DNA of 64,000 nucleotides from Brucella pseudogrignonensis. Its GTDB lineage: Bacteria > Pseudomonadota > Alphaproteobacteria > Rhizobiales > Rhizobiaceae. Each line of letters starts with the position of its first letter. Positions within the stretch are counted from its first letter, which is position 1. The stretch is from positions 107,644 through 171,643 of the forward strand of contig NZ_NNRM01000016.1 of the NCBI RefSeq assembly GCF_002252525.1, written 5' to 3'. The notes below the pieces were generated by a model. That model was not told the DNA's origin. It was given only the letters and a program-made list of their open reading frames with translations, and ran no database searches. Of this stretch, positions 40,617-49,564 are shown piece by piece. Made by a program: the position numbers and the translations under genes.

Positions 40617-42047
40617 ATGAGTGTTATGCCGGAAGCCCAGACTTCGACCAGTGAACCAACCGCGTCACTGGAAGCGAAAAGCAATTTCCGGATTATTGCC
40701 CTGATCGTTGCAAGCGCGATGCTGATGGAACAGCTCGACGCTACCATCCTTGCGACTGCACTGCCGACAATGGCCCGGGATTTTGATGTCGCCGCCCCTT
40801 CGATGAGCGTGGCGCTCACCTCCTATCTGCTCAGCCTTGCGATTTTCATTCCTGCAAGCGGCAAAATCGCCGATCGCTTCGGCACCCGAACCGTGTTCCG
40901 CTTTGCCATCGGCATTTTCATACTCGGCTCGATCCTTTGCGCGCAGGCACCAAATCTGCCCTTTCTGGTCTTTGCCCGTCTGTTGCAAGGTGCCGGCGGA
41001 GCCATGATGCTGCCAGTCGGGCGTCTGGTTCTGATCCGCTCGGTCGAGCGCAAGGATCTCATCTCGGCAATGTCATGGATGCTGGTCCCTGCCCTGATGG
41101 GCCCAATCCTCGGCCCTCCCATCGGTGGTCTGTTCGTGACCTGGCTCGATTGGCGCTGGATTTTCTACATCAATGTGCCGATTGGCATTCTGGGCATGAT
41201 TTTCGTCTCGCTCTATATTGGCGAATATAAAAGCGACACCAGAGAGCCGTTTGATTTCGTCGGCTTGATCCTGTCCGGCATAGCACTTGGCGCGCTGCTT
41301 TTCGGCCTTGAAAGTGCAAGCACGACCAGCGGTCTGGCAGCCAAGTTCTTTGTGGTCGGCATCGTGTTTGCAATTGCAACCGTCATCCACTCGCGCCGCC
41401 ATCCCGCCCCGCTTCTCGATTTTTCGCTGATGCGGATTGAGAGCTTCGGCACCTCGATGATTGCCGGATCGATCACCCGCATCACGCAAGGGGCGCATCC
41501 CTTCTTGTTGCCCTTGATGCTGCAGGTCGCCTTTGGCATTTCAGCGGTTTCTGCTGGTAATATGGTACTGGCCACAGCGCTCGGTTCCATGGCCATGAAA
41601 GCCTTTGCGCCCAAGATCATCCGCCGGTTCGGTTTCCGCTCGTCACTGGTGGTGAACGGCATATTCTCATCATGCAGCTATGCGATTTGTGGCTTCTTCG
41701 GCCCTGAATGGCCACATTGGCTGATTTTTGCCGTGCTGTTCATGTCCGGCTTTTCAATGTCGTTCCAGTTCACCGCCTATAATACGGTGGCCTATGATAA
41801 GGTTGATGAAAAGCGGATGAGTTCGGCCAATAGCTTTTACTCAACCTTCCAGCAGCTCATGCTGTCCTTTGGTGTGTGTATCGGCGCGCTGGCCCTTCAT
41901 TCATCCATGGCCTGGCACGACCGAGACGTGCCACTGACCTCGGATTTCTCGATCGCCTTCTTTATCGTCACCGGCATATCGCTGACAGCAACTTTCTGGA
42001 ACCTGCGCTTTGCAAAACACGCAGGCGAACAGATGCGCGGAAGATGA
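40617..42047 (+). CDS. MFS drug/solute exporter (DHA2 family, EmrB/QacA-like)
   Basis: The 476-residue membrane protein is a DHA2-type major facilitator: MEQLDATILATALPTMA in helix 1, SGKIADRFGTRTVFR (motif A) between helices 2 and 3, RLLQGAGGAMMLPVGRLVL and MLVPALMGPILGPPIGG (motif C-like) in the middle. About 14 hydrophobic segments fit. Substrate unknown; multidrug or organic-anion efflux are typical. It stands alone after the tRNA. Confidence 0.88.
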   Translation: MSVMPEAQTSTSEPTASLEAKSNFRIIALIVASAMLMEQLDATILATALPTMARDFDVAAPSMSVALTSYLLSLAIFIPASGKIADRFGTRTVFRFAIGIFILGSILCAQAPNLPFLVFARLLQGAGGAMMLPVGRLVLIRSVERKDLISAMSWMLVPALMGPILGPPIGGLFVTWLDWRWIFYINVPIGILGMIFVSLYIGEYKSDTREPFDFVGLILSGIALGALLFGLESASTTSGLAAKFFVVGIVFAIATVIHSRRHPAPLLDFSLMRIESFGTSMIAGSITRITQGAHPFLLPLMLQVAFGISAVSAGNMVLATALGSMAMKAFAPKIIRRFGFRSSLVVNGIFSSCSYAICGFFGPEWPHWLIFAVLFMSGFSMSFQFTAYNTVAYDKVDEKRMSSANSFYSTFQQLMLSFGVCIGALALHSSMAWHDRDVPLTSDFSIAFFIVTGISLTATFWNLRFAKHAGEQMRGR

Positions 42048-42058
42048 GGAATGGGGGC

Positions 42059-42823
42059 TTACCCCCCATAAGGCCAGTTGGCCTGCGAGAATACACCACC
42101 ATCGACCCAGAGCGTCTGCCCTGTCACAAAACGCGCAGCGTCGGACGCCAGAAACAGCACCGGCCCTGATATATCCTCGGCAGAACCAACGCGACGCAGC
42201 GGCGTGATCCGGCTCCAGGTGTCTGCATAGTCGGGCTGTTCCTGCATTGTGCGTTCGTTGAGAATGGCGCCCGGCGCAACACAATTGACCCTGATACCAT
42301 TCGGCCCAAGCTCAACAGCAGAGACTTTGGTAAACTGCTCGATACCGCCTTTTGATGCCGTATAGGAAACGAGGCTGGGAAAAGCGAGCTTGTTGCAGCC
42401 CGAGCCTATATTGATGATCGCACCGCCTTTGCCGACCTCGACCATGCGCCGGGCTGCAGCCTGTGTGTTGAGAAAGCAGCCCTTCATATTGGTGCGAATG
42501 ACATCGTCCCAATCGTCTTCCGAAAGCTCCAGCAACGGCCCCCAGGTCTGAATACCGGCATTATTGACGAGCACGTCAGGCGCATCGCCATACCAGCTGC
42601 AGACTTCATCGAAAAATGCGTCAACGTCACTTCCAACGCCGACATCACAAGCGACACCCAGCGCCTGACCGCCTGAAAGCTCAATCTCTTCCATGAGTGT
42701 CTCTGCAGTGTCTTCATCGCCAAGATAGCTGAAAGCCACAGTGTAACCTGCTTCGGCAAATGCTGAGACCAGATGCCTGCCAATGCCGGTGCTGCCACCG
42801 GTGACGACCGCAAATCCACTCAT
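42059..42823 (-). CDS. SDR-family oxidoreductase
   Basis: The 254-residue classical short-chain dehydrogenase has VTGGSTGIGRHL, VLVNNAGIQTWGP, the catalytic Ser in NIGSGCN, YTASKGGIEQF and a C-terminal WVDGGVFSQ, the usual pattern of glucose 1-dehydrogenase-like and 3-oxoacyl-reductase-like SDRs. GGGAGG lies upstream of the ATG. It is divergent from the GFA-family gene and converges with the MFS gene. It may belong to the catabolic set to its right, but lies outside that operon. Confidence 0.88.
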   Translation of the reverse strand: MSGFAVVTGGSTGIGRHLVSAFAEAGYTVAFSYLGDEDTAETLMEEIELSGGQALGVACDVGVGSDVDAFFDEVCSWYGDAPDVLVNNAGIQTWGPLLELSEDDWDDVIRTNMKGCFLNTQAAARRMVEVGKGGAIINIGSGCNKLAFPSLVSYTASKGGIEQFTKVSAVELGPNGIRVNCVAPGAILNERTMQEQPDYADTWSRITPLRRVGSAEDISGPVLFLASDAARFVTGQTLWVDGGVFSQANWPYGG

Positions 42824-42925
42824 AAAATTCCCTCCCGAAATCTTGTGAGTGAGACTTTAGTTGAGTTTTTCCAATGGTAAAGCCGGAAAGACTGAAATAA
42901 AATTCTGGCGAAAGAGGAGATCCGA

Positions 42926-43360
42926 ATGAACCCCAATATTGAAGTTGCCAATGGTGCCTGCCACTGCGGAACCGTTCGCTTTCGCGTCAAACTATCAGAT
43001 GGCCTTAACACTGCGCGCCGCTGCACCTGCTCCTATTGCAGAATGCGTGGAGCTGTCGCCGTTTCCGCAGATCTGAATGGCGTTGAAGTTCTGGAAGGAG
43101 AAGATGCGCTGACGCTCTACACATTCAATACGGGCGCGGCCAAGCATTATTTCTGCTCGAAATGCGGGATCTACACCTTCCACCAGCGCCGATCCAACCC
43201 TCAACAATTCGGTGTCAATGCCGCATGTCTCGAAGGCGTCTCACCTTTCGACTTCAAGGTCATTCCGGTCAATGACGGCGTGAACCACCCGTCCGACAAT
43301 CCGAACTACAAAGGCTCCGGCATCGCGGGTTATCTGCGTTTTGAGGTGAACGAAGACTAA
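42926..43360 (+). CDS. GFA-family (CENP-V) zinc protein
   Basis: The 144-residue protein has the GFA/CENP-V zinc motifs: GACHCGTVRFRV near residue 10, RRCTCSYCRMRG and HYFCSKCGIYTFHQ. The family name derives from a formaldehyde-glutathione enzyme, but that activity is not established for most members. AGAGGAGA precedes the ATG. Its last four bases overlap the end of the GMC gene on the other strand. Confidence 0.88.
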   Translation: MNPNIEVANGACHCGTVRFRVKLSDGLNTARRCTCSYCRMRGAVAVSADLNGVEVLEGEDALTLYTFNTGAAKHYFCSKCGIYTFHQRRSNPQQFGVNAACLEGVSPFDFKVIPVNDGVNHPSDNPNYKGSGIAGYLRFEVNED

Positions 43361-44994
43361 CCCCGCGCGCGCCGTTTGTGTTCGTTTTTCTCCCATGAAA
43401 ACACAACAGGCGGCAGCGGGTCGAGACCGCGAATAATATCCGCACCCTTTTCGCCGACCATGATGGTCGGCGCATTGGTGTTGCACGAGGGAACGCGCGG
43501 CATGATCGAGCTGTCGCAAACCCGCAGACCTTCAAGACCACGCACTTTAAGTTCCAGATCGACAACGGCCATCGCATCCGTCCCCATCCTGCAGGTTCCG
43601 ACCGGATGATGATCGGTCTTGGCATTGGCGCAGGCATAATCGAACAGATCATCGTCACTGACGACCTTTGGCCCCGGCAGACGTTCGGCCATCACATAAG
43701 GTTTCAATGCATCCTGGCTCAGGATTTCGCGCGCGATCTTCAGACCTTCAAGCGACATCTTGCGATCATGCGGATCACTCCAGTAATTCGGGTCGATCAG
43801 GGGGGCTGCAGCCGGATCATTGGAAGCCAGCCGCACGGTTCCACGCGAACGCGGATGCAGATAAGCAGAATTAAGCGTCACGCCTGCATTCTTGAGCTTC
43901 TCGACGCCAGCTTCAATGCCCGAACCAAGCCCCAGATGAAACTGAATATCCGGTGAGCGGGCATCCGGATCAGCATACCAGAAGCCGCCGGTTTCAAAGA
44001 GGCTGGACGCCACCGGGCCAGAGCGCAGAAAGATATATTGCAGGCCCGCGCCCAGCGTCCGATGCAACTTTGCCACGCCATCATAGGTGTGATCGCCCGT
44101 ACATTCGGCAATGACAAACAGATCGAGGTGATCCTGCATGTTCTCACCCACACCCGGCAGATCGTGCCTCACATTAACGCCAGCCTTTTTAAGATGGTCA
44201 GCAGGGCCGATACCCGATTGCAGCAGAAGCTTCGGTGAGCCGATAGCGCCGGACGAGACAATCACCTCGCGGTTTGCGCGCAAAACCTCGCCGCTCATCA
44301 GTGTTACGCCGGTGACTAGGGTCTTTTCGAGATCGATACTGCGCACCGGCGCATTCATCCGCACGGTAAGGTTCTTGCGATCCCTGATCGTCGCGAGATA
44401 GGCAAGGGATGCTGACGAGCGGCGGCGATTGCGCTGGGTGAGCTGATAAAAGCCGACACCTGCCTGCTCACGACCATTGAAATCCGGGTTATACGGAATG
44501 CCGAGTTCTTGACCCGCGCGGATATAGGCGTCGCAAATCGGCAATGGTGCAGACGGCATCGAAACGCCAAGCGGCCCGCCATAGGAGTGAAAATCATCGT
44601 TGAAACGCTGATTGTCTTCAGCCCGTTTGAAATAGGGCAGCACATGGCGATAGTCCCAGCCGGTACAGCCGTCCTCATTAGCCCATAGATCATAATCGGC
44701 TGCATTGCCGCGTGTATAAATCTGCGCATTGATGCTGGAGCCGCCGCCGATGACTTTTGCCTGCGTATAGCGCAACACACGGTTTTTGAGGTGCTTCTGC
44801 GGAACGGTTTCCCACCCCCAGCTCGCCACACCCTTGGTCATCTTTGCAAAACCGGCAGGCATGTGAAACAGCGGATTCCAGTCGCTTCCGCCTGCTTCCA
44901 GCAGCAGCACTTTGATCGCTGCATCTTCGCTCAGACGATTGGCGAGAACGCAACCGGCAGGACCGCCGCCAACAATGATATAGTCATACTTCAT
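43357..44994 (-). CDS. GMC-family FAD-dependent alcohol dehydrogenase (choline-dehydrogenase-like)
   Basis: The 545 residues show the ADP-binding fold DYIIVGGGPAGCVLANRL at the N-terminus, GMC signature 1 GGSSINAQIYTRGNAADYD, and the C-terminal active-site HPVGTCRMG with catalytic His. Members oxidise primary or secondary alcohols (choline, long-chain or aromatic alcohols) at FAD. It is the last gene of the LacI-headed operon, 20 bases after the SDR gene, with GGAGGAG before the ATG. The substrate is unknown. Confidence 0.9.
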   Translation of the reverse strand: MKYDYIIVGGGPAGCVLANRLSEDAAIKVLLLEAGGSDWNPLFHMPAGFAKMTKGVASWGWETVPQKHLKNRVLRYTQAKVIGGGSSINAQIYTRGNAADYDLWANEDGCTGWDYRHVLPYFKRAEDNQRFNDDFHSYGGPLGVSMPSAPLPICDAYIRAGQELGIPYNPDFNGREQAGVGFYQLTQRNRRRSSASLAYLATIRDRKNLTVRMNAPVRSIDLEKTLVTGVTLMSGEVLRANREVIVSSGAIGSPKLLLQSGIGPADHLKKAGVNVRHDLPGVGENMQDHLDLFVIAECTGDHTYDGVAKLHRTLGAGLQYIFLRSGPVASSLFETGGFWYADPDARSPDIQFHLGLGSGIEAGVEKLKNAGVTLNSAYLHPRSRGTVRLASNDPAAAPLIDPNYWSDPHDRKMSLEGLKIAREILSQDALKPYVMAERLPGPKVVSDDDLFDYACANAKTDHHPVGTCRMGTDAMAVVDLELKVRGLEGLRVCDSSIMPRVPSCNTNAPTIMVGEKGADIIRGLDPLPPVVFSWEKNEHKRRARG

Positions 44995-45014
44995 GCGTTT
45001 CTCCTCCCGAGAAA

Positions 45015-45779
45015 CTAAAGCTTCGCAATCGACAGGCCACCATCGGCATTGATCGCCGAGCCCGTCGCAAAAATGAAATCGCCGCCTGCAAGCCCGGCCA
45101 CAATAGCGCCGACATCGCCTGCCTCGCCCCAGCGTTTCATCGGCACCAGACCACCTTCGATCAGTCCGTCATAACGCTCGGCAACACGCGCTGTCATATC
45201 AGTGCGTATGATACCGGGACGCACCTCGAACACGCCGATCCGTGCTTCGGCCAGCCGAAGCGCAAGCCCCTGCACGAAGGCCGTCAGACCCGCTTTGCTG
45301 ATGCAGTAATCAAGCCTTTCGGGCGAAGTCATTACCGACGAAACCGAACTGATCGTCACGATACTGCGCGGAAAACGCACATCCGTCACCGCCAGCATGG
45401 ATTTCACCACCGCTTGCGTAAAAAACACCGTACCGCGCAGGTTCACATCAATAATCGTGTCAAAATTCTCAGGTTTCAGCCCGAGAAAATCGCCGCGCTC
45501 GACCGAGCCCATACCTGCATTGTTGACCAGACAATCGATGCCCCCAAGCTCATTCACAACGGCTGCAACCGTCGCTTCGTGCGTTTCGATAGATGCCAGA
45601 TCGCTTTCAAAGAAAGCCACCCTTCCCCCAAGCCCGCGCAATTCATGGATGACCGCCTCATCACGTTCACGGTCGGTAATCGCCAGATCAAACCCTTTGG
45701 CGGCCAAAGCACGCGCTATGCCAAGCCCGATACCACGCCGCCCGCCAGTCACCAGTGCCACAGGTCTTTGACGGCTCAT
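45015..45779 (-). CDS. SDR-family 3-ketoacyl reductase-like oxidoreductase
   Basis: The 254 residues carry VTGGRRGIGLGIARAL, NNAGMGSVERGD, ISSVSSV with the catalytic Ser, LDYCISKAGLTAF (YxxxK) and a C-terminal INADGGLSIAKL. The best resemblance is to 3-oxoacyl-ACP/CoA reductases annotated in catabolic operons. It overlaps the preceding GMC gene by four bases and has GGAGGTACTGGT before its ATG. Confidence 0.88.
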   Translation of the reverse strand: MSRQRPVALVTGGRRGIGLGIARALAAKGFDLAITDRERDEAVIHELRGLGGRVAFFESDLASIETHEATVAAVVNELGGIDCLVNNAGMGSVERGDFLGLKPENFDTIIDVNLRGTVFFTQAVVKSMLAVTDVRFPRSIVTISSVSSVMTSPERLDYCISKAGLTAFVQGLALRLAEARIGVFEVRPGIIRTDMTARVAERYDGLIEGGLVPMKRWGEAGDVGAIVAGLAGGDFIFATGSAINADGGLSIAKL

Positions 45780-47269
45780 ACCAGTACCTCCGCTTGAATG
45801 TGATCAGCAACGCGCAGAGCCTGCGCGGCAATGGTCAGCGCGGGATTAACCGCCGCCGATGTCGGCAGAAACGACGCATCGACCACATAGAGATTGGGGT
45901 GATCATAAGCACGGCAATAAGGATCAAGCGGCGCTGTTGCTGGATTATTGCCGATACGTACCGTGCCGCATTGATGCGATGGTGTTCGCCTGTCGAACGC
46001 CCGCGACAGCACGATTGGAAACCCTGCTGCACGCAGCGCCGATTTGAGCTTATCAACCAGCATCAGATGCGCCTTCCAGTTGGAACGCACCCAATGCAGA
46101 ATGATGCGATCACCATCCACGCTCACGCGACTTTCCGGCGATGGCAGATCTTCGCTCATCGCGTAGAAATCAATCGTATGTCCGGCAATGCGGTTTAAAA
46201 GCCATTCCGGCACCTGGCGCATATTGGATTTCAGGATCGCGCCCGAAACCCGCCCCAGCAATTGCACATTGCCAAGCGGTGGCCCGCCAGCCCCATCGCT
46301 GAGATAGTAGTCGTTAAAGCCAAAGGTCTTCTGGTAGACGCTGTCATTGCGATAGCGCGGATCAAACCCAATCACCGCACTGGCATTGTGGTTCATGAAA
46401 TTGCGACCGACCTGATCGGAACGGTTCGCCAGTCCCGAACGCAGCAAAAGCGCTGCCGACTGAACCGCACCCGCTGAAAGAATGACGAGCTTTGGACGCA
46501 GGACCAGCGCTTCGCCATTCTTCACATAATGAACAGCTGTAATGGTTTTACCATCAGGCCCGGTTTCCAGCTTCGTTACCCGCGCGGAGGTTTCAAGCCG
46601 GACATTTGGATGTTTGAGCGCAAGTGCTAACGGACAAGTCTCCGCATCCATCTTGCCGTCATTGCTGTTGGGATGCGCGTCCCACGGCGTTTTTGCCTTC
46701 GCCAGCCAGCGCTCAATATCAACACCTAATGGCAAGGAAGCCGGATGCAACCCTGCCTTCTTCAGTCGTGCACGCAGATCGGCAATCGGGCTTTCATCAC
46801 GGATAGCTGGATAGGAATAGGGCTTAGAATGATAGGGTTCGGTCGGGTCATCGCCCAATTCACCGCGCACCTGAAAAAGCTCTTCCGCCTTGCAATACCA
46901 GGGTTCAAGTTCATCATAGGCGAAGGGCCACGCCGGAGACACGCCTTCAAGATGCGCAAGCTCCTCAAAATCCTCGCGCCGATAGCGCACCAACACTGCG
47001 CCATAGAATTTGGAATTGCCGCCGACATTGTAATAATTTCCGGGATTGAACGGCGTGCCATCCGTCTCATACCAGAATTCTTTCGGGCGAAAGAAACCAC
47101 GCTGGAAAATGGCGCGTGGATCGCGGTTTTCCGGTCTGTCCGGCAGATGCTCCCCTGCCTCAAGAATAAGAATGTCGGCACCTGATGCGCTCAGACCGGC
47201 GGCCATCGTCGCGCCGCCGATACCCGATCCGATAATGACGATATCCGGCTGTCCTCCCAAAGCCGTCAC
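45776..47269 (-). CDS. GMC-family FAD-dependent oxidoreductase (second)
   Basis: The 497-residue flavoprotein opens DIVIIGSGIGGATMAAGLS (FAD fold), has YNVGGNSKFYGAVLVRYR, and ends with HQCGTVRIGNNPATAPLDPY and VVDASFLPTSAAVNPALTI. The pattern fits the gluconate/sugar dehydrogenase branch of GMC proteins rather than choline dehydrogenase. No cytochrome c or small subunit gene adjoins, which that branch often needs. The start is a GTG four bases after the ALDH stop, so translation is probably coupled. Confidence 0.86.
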   Translation of the reverse strand: MTALGGQPDIVIIGSGIGGATMAAGLSASGADILILEAGEHLPDRPENRDPRAIFQRGFFRPKEFWYETDGTPFNPGNYYNVGGNSKFYGAVLVRYRREDFEELAHLEGVSPAWPFAYDELEPWYCKAEELFQVRGELGDDPTEPYHSKPYSYPAIRDESPIADLRARLKKAGLHPASLPLGVDIERWLAKAKTPWDAHPNSNDGKMDAETCPLALALKHPNVRLETSARVTKLETGPDGKTITAVHYVKNGEALVLRPKLVILSAGAVQSAALLLRSGLANRSDQVGRNFMNHNASAVIGFDPRYRNDSVYQKTFGFNDYYLSDGAGGPPLGNVQLLGRVSGAILKSNMRQVPEWLLNRIAGHTIDFYAMSEDLPSPESRVSVDGDRIILHWVRSNWKAHLMLVDKLKSALRAAGFPIVLSRAFDRRTPSHQCGTVRIGNNPATAPLDPYCRAYDHPNLYVVDASFLPTSAAVNPALTIAAQALRVADHIQAEVLV

Positions 47270-47272
47270 TCC

Positions 47273-48787
47273 CTACTTAGCCTGCGGCATCCACCAGCCG
47301 GTGCGCGCACCGATATGCATGTTGAGCGTTTTGGTTTCGGTATAATCCTCCACCGCATGACGGCCCAACTCGCGACCCAGACCCGACTGGCGATAACCGC
47401 CAAAAGGCAGTTCTGGTGTGCCATCCATGAAAGTGTTCATCCAGACTGTACCGGCGCGCACCTTGCGCCCGATGCTCATGCAGGTATCGAAATCGCGGCT
47501 CCAAACGCCAGCCGAAAGCCCGTAATCAACCGCGTTGGCAATGGAGATCGCCTCATCCACCGTATCGAAGGAAAGCACCGACAGGACAGGACCGAACACT
47601 TCTTCACGCGCCACGGCCATGTCGGCTTTCACGCCTGCAATGATGGTCGGCCCCATATATTGGCCGAGGCCGAGATCCAGCACATCGCCGCCATGGGCAA
47701 TCGCAGCGCCCGCCTTCTTGGCCTGATCGACATAAGCGCCAACCTTGCTCAGATGCTGCGGCGTGATGATCGCGCCCACCTGCGTGCTGACATCGAGCGG
47801 ATCACCGACGATGACCTTTTTCGACAGATCAGCGACGCGCCCGACAATCTCATCGACAATCGAGCGATGCACGATCAGCCGCGAACCGGCATTGCAGCAT
47901 TCGCCCGCATTGAACCATGCGCCAAACACCGCAGCGTCGATGAAGGCATCCATATCCGCATCCGGGAACAGGATTTGCGGGTTCTTGCCGCCAAGTTCCA
48001 GCGACACTTTCTTCAGCGTCTGCGCCGCATTGGCCATGGTCAGCTTGCCGACACCAGTGGAACCGGTGAATGACACCATGTCCACATCCGGATGCGTGCT
48101 CATATGCTGGCCGACATCAGCACCCGTTCCGGTGACGATGTTGACCACCCCGTCCGGCACGCCTGCCTCGGCCAGAATTTCACCCAGCACCAGTGTCGAA
48201 CCAGAGGTTAGTTCCGAAGGCTTTACAACCGCCGTGCAACCCGCCGCCAAGGCGAAAGGCAGCTTCTGACCGACGATCAGGAACGGAAAGTTCCACGGCG
48301 TGATGATGGAGACAACACCAATCGCCTCACGCAGCACAACGCCCAAAGTGCCATCGCCCAGCGTATTATAACTCTCGCCATGCAGATCACGCGCAAGCGC
48401 TGCCGCATAACGCCAGATATCGACGGAACCGGCAATCTCGCCGCGTACCTGACTGATCGGCTTTCCAGCTTCTATCGCATCGAGATAGGCAAGCTCTTCC
48501 GCCCGCGCTTCGATCAGATCAGCGGCTTTCAGCAGCACCAGCGAGCGCTGCGATGCCGTTTTGGACGACCAGCGCCCGTCATCGAAAGCCTTGCGCGCTG
48601 CCGCAACGGCGCGTTCCACATCCGCCTTGTTGCCAGTGGGATAACGGCTCACCGTCACGCCATGGCCGGGAGCAACGCGCTCGATGCTGCCGCCGCTCTG
48701 GCTTTGCACCCATTTGCCATCGATCAGCATGGAGAATTCGCGGACAGCCAGTCCTGCCAGCGGCTGCGGTTTTACGATCGTGCTCAT
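47273..48787 (-). CDS. NAD(P)-dependent aldehyde dehydrogenase
   Basis: The 504-residue enzyme is a typical ALDH: ITPWNFPFLIVGQKL, FTGSTGVGKLTM (cofactor), ELGGKNPQILF (general base Glu) and NAGECCNAGSRL (catalytic Cys). It converts an aldehyde made by a GMC enzyme to the acid; substrate unknown. The start at 48787 overlaps the crotonase stop codon (TGATG) and has GGGAGA at good distance; the ATG two codons earlier would be too close to that site. Confidence 0.92.
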   Translation of the reverse strand: MSTIVKPQPLAGLAVREFSMLIDGKWVQSQSGGSIERVAPGHGVTVSRYPTGNKADVERAVAAARKAFDDGRWSSKTASQRSLVLLKAADLIEARAEELAYLDAIEAGKPISQVRGEIAGSVDIWRYAAALARDLHGESYNTLGDGTLGVVLREAIGVVSIITPWNFPFLIVGQKLPFALAAGCTAVVKPSELTSGSTLVLGEILAEAGVPDGVVNIVTGTGADVGQHMSTHPDVDMVSFTGSTGVGKLTMANAAQTLKKVSLELGGKNPQILFPDADMDAFIDAAVFGAWFNAGECCNAGSRLIVHRSIVDEIVGRVADLSKKVIVGDPLDVSTQVGAIITPQHLSKVGAYVDQAKKAGAAIAHGGDVLDLGLGQYMGPTIIAGVKADMAVAREEVFGPVLSVLSFDTVDEAISIANAVDYGLSAGVWSRDFDTCMSIGRKVRAGTVWMNTFMDGTPELPFGGYRQSGLGRELGRHAVEDYTETKTLNMHIGARTGWWMPQAK

Positions 48788-49563
48788 CACCATTCTCCCT
48801 TAAAATTCGCTTCGCGCTTTTCGCTGAACGAGCGCACGCCTTCCTTCAGATCGCCGGTCTTGGCGACAAGGATGGAACCCAATGCCTCGACGGCGGTTCC
48901 ATTGTCCTCGCCATTGGCGACGGAAAGCATCAGTTTGGAAATTTCCAGTGCAGCGGGTCCGCGCTTGGCCACCCGCGCCGCATAGTCTTGTGCTGCCTGC
49001 AAAGCTGCGCCCGTCTCCACAACGGCATCGACAAGCCCATGTGACAGCGCTTCTTCAGCCGTGAACATTTCGCCGCCCAGCACCATGCGGCGCACGATCT
49101 GCGCACCGAAACGGCGCACAAGGCGCTGCGTACCCGACCAGCCGGGGATCATGCCAAGCGAGGTTTCCGGCAAGCCGATCTTCGCCTGTCGTTCGACAAT
49201 GCGGATATCGGCAGCGCCTGCCAGTTCCAGACCGCCGCCCAAAGCATGGCCGTTCATCGCTGCGATCAGTGGCACACGCAAAGTCGCAAGCCGCTCGAAC
49301 ACACGATGACCGTAGCGCACCCAGGCATGGCCGAATTCCGCCGGTTCCATGCCGCCCCAGGCCTTGATGTCACCGCCGGCAGAAAAGGCTTTGCCCTCAC
49401 CGGTCAGGATTGCAACCCGCACGCTGCTATCCGCCTCCACCCGATCACAGGCTGCAGACAATTCCTGCAAAAGCTCAATATCGAATGCATTGAGCTTTTC
49501 GGGACGCTTGATCGTCATGACCGCGATGTGGTTCTCGGTCGCAATTTCTATCCGATCAGCCAT
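48787..49563 (-). CDS. enoyl-CoA hydratase/isomerase (crotonase) family protein
   Basis: The 258-residue protein has the crotonase pattern: MTIKRPEKLNAFDIELLQEL, AFSAGGDIKAWGG (oxyanion hole), ALGGGLELAGAADIRI and LPETSLGMIPGWSGTQRL with the second catalytic Glu region. It would act on a CoA ester formed by the CoA-transferase encoded immediately upstream. The start at 49563 follows GGAGGCGTGAA; one base separates it from the CoA-transferase stop codon. An extended open frame to 49638 is inside that gene. Confidence 0.92.
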   Translation of the reverse strand: MADRIEIATENHIAVMTIKRPEKLNAFDIELLQELSAACDRVEADSSVRVAILTGEGKAFSAGGDIKAWGGMEPAEFGHAWVRYGHRVFERLATLRVPLIAAMNGHALGGGLELAGAADIRIVERQAKIGLPETSLGMIPGWSGTQRLVRRFGAQIVRRMVLGGEMFTAEEALSHGLVDAVVETGAALQAAQDYAARVAKRGPAALEISKLMLSVANGEDNGTAVEALGSILVAKTGDLKEGVRSFSEKREANFKGEW

Positions 49564-49564
49564 T

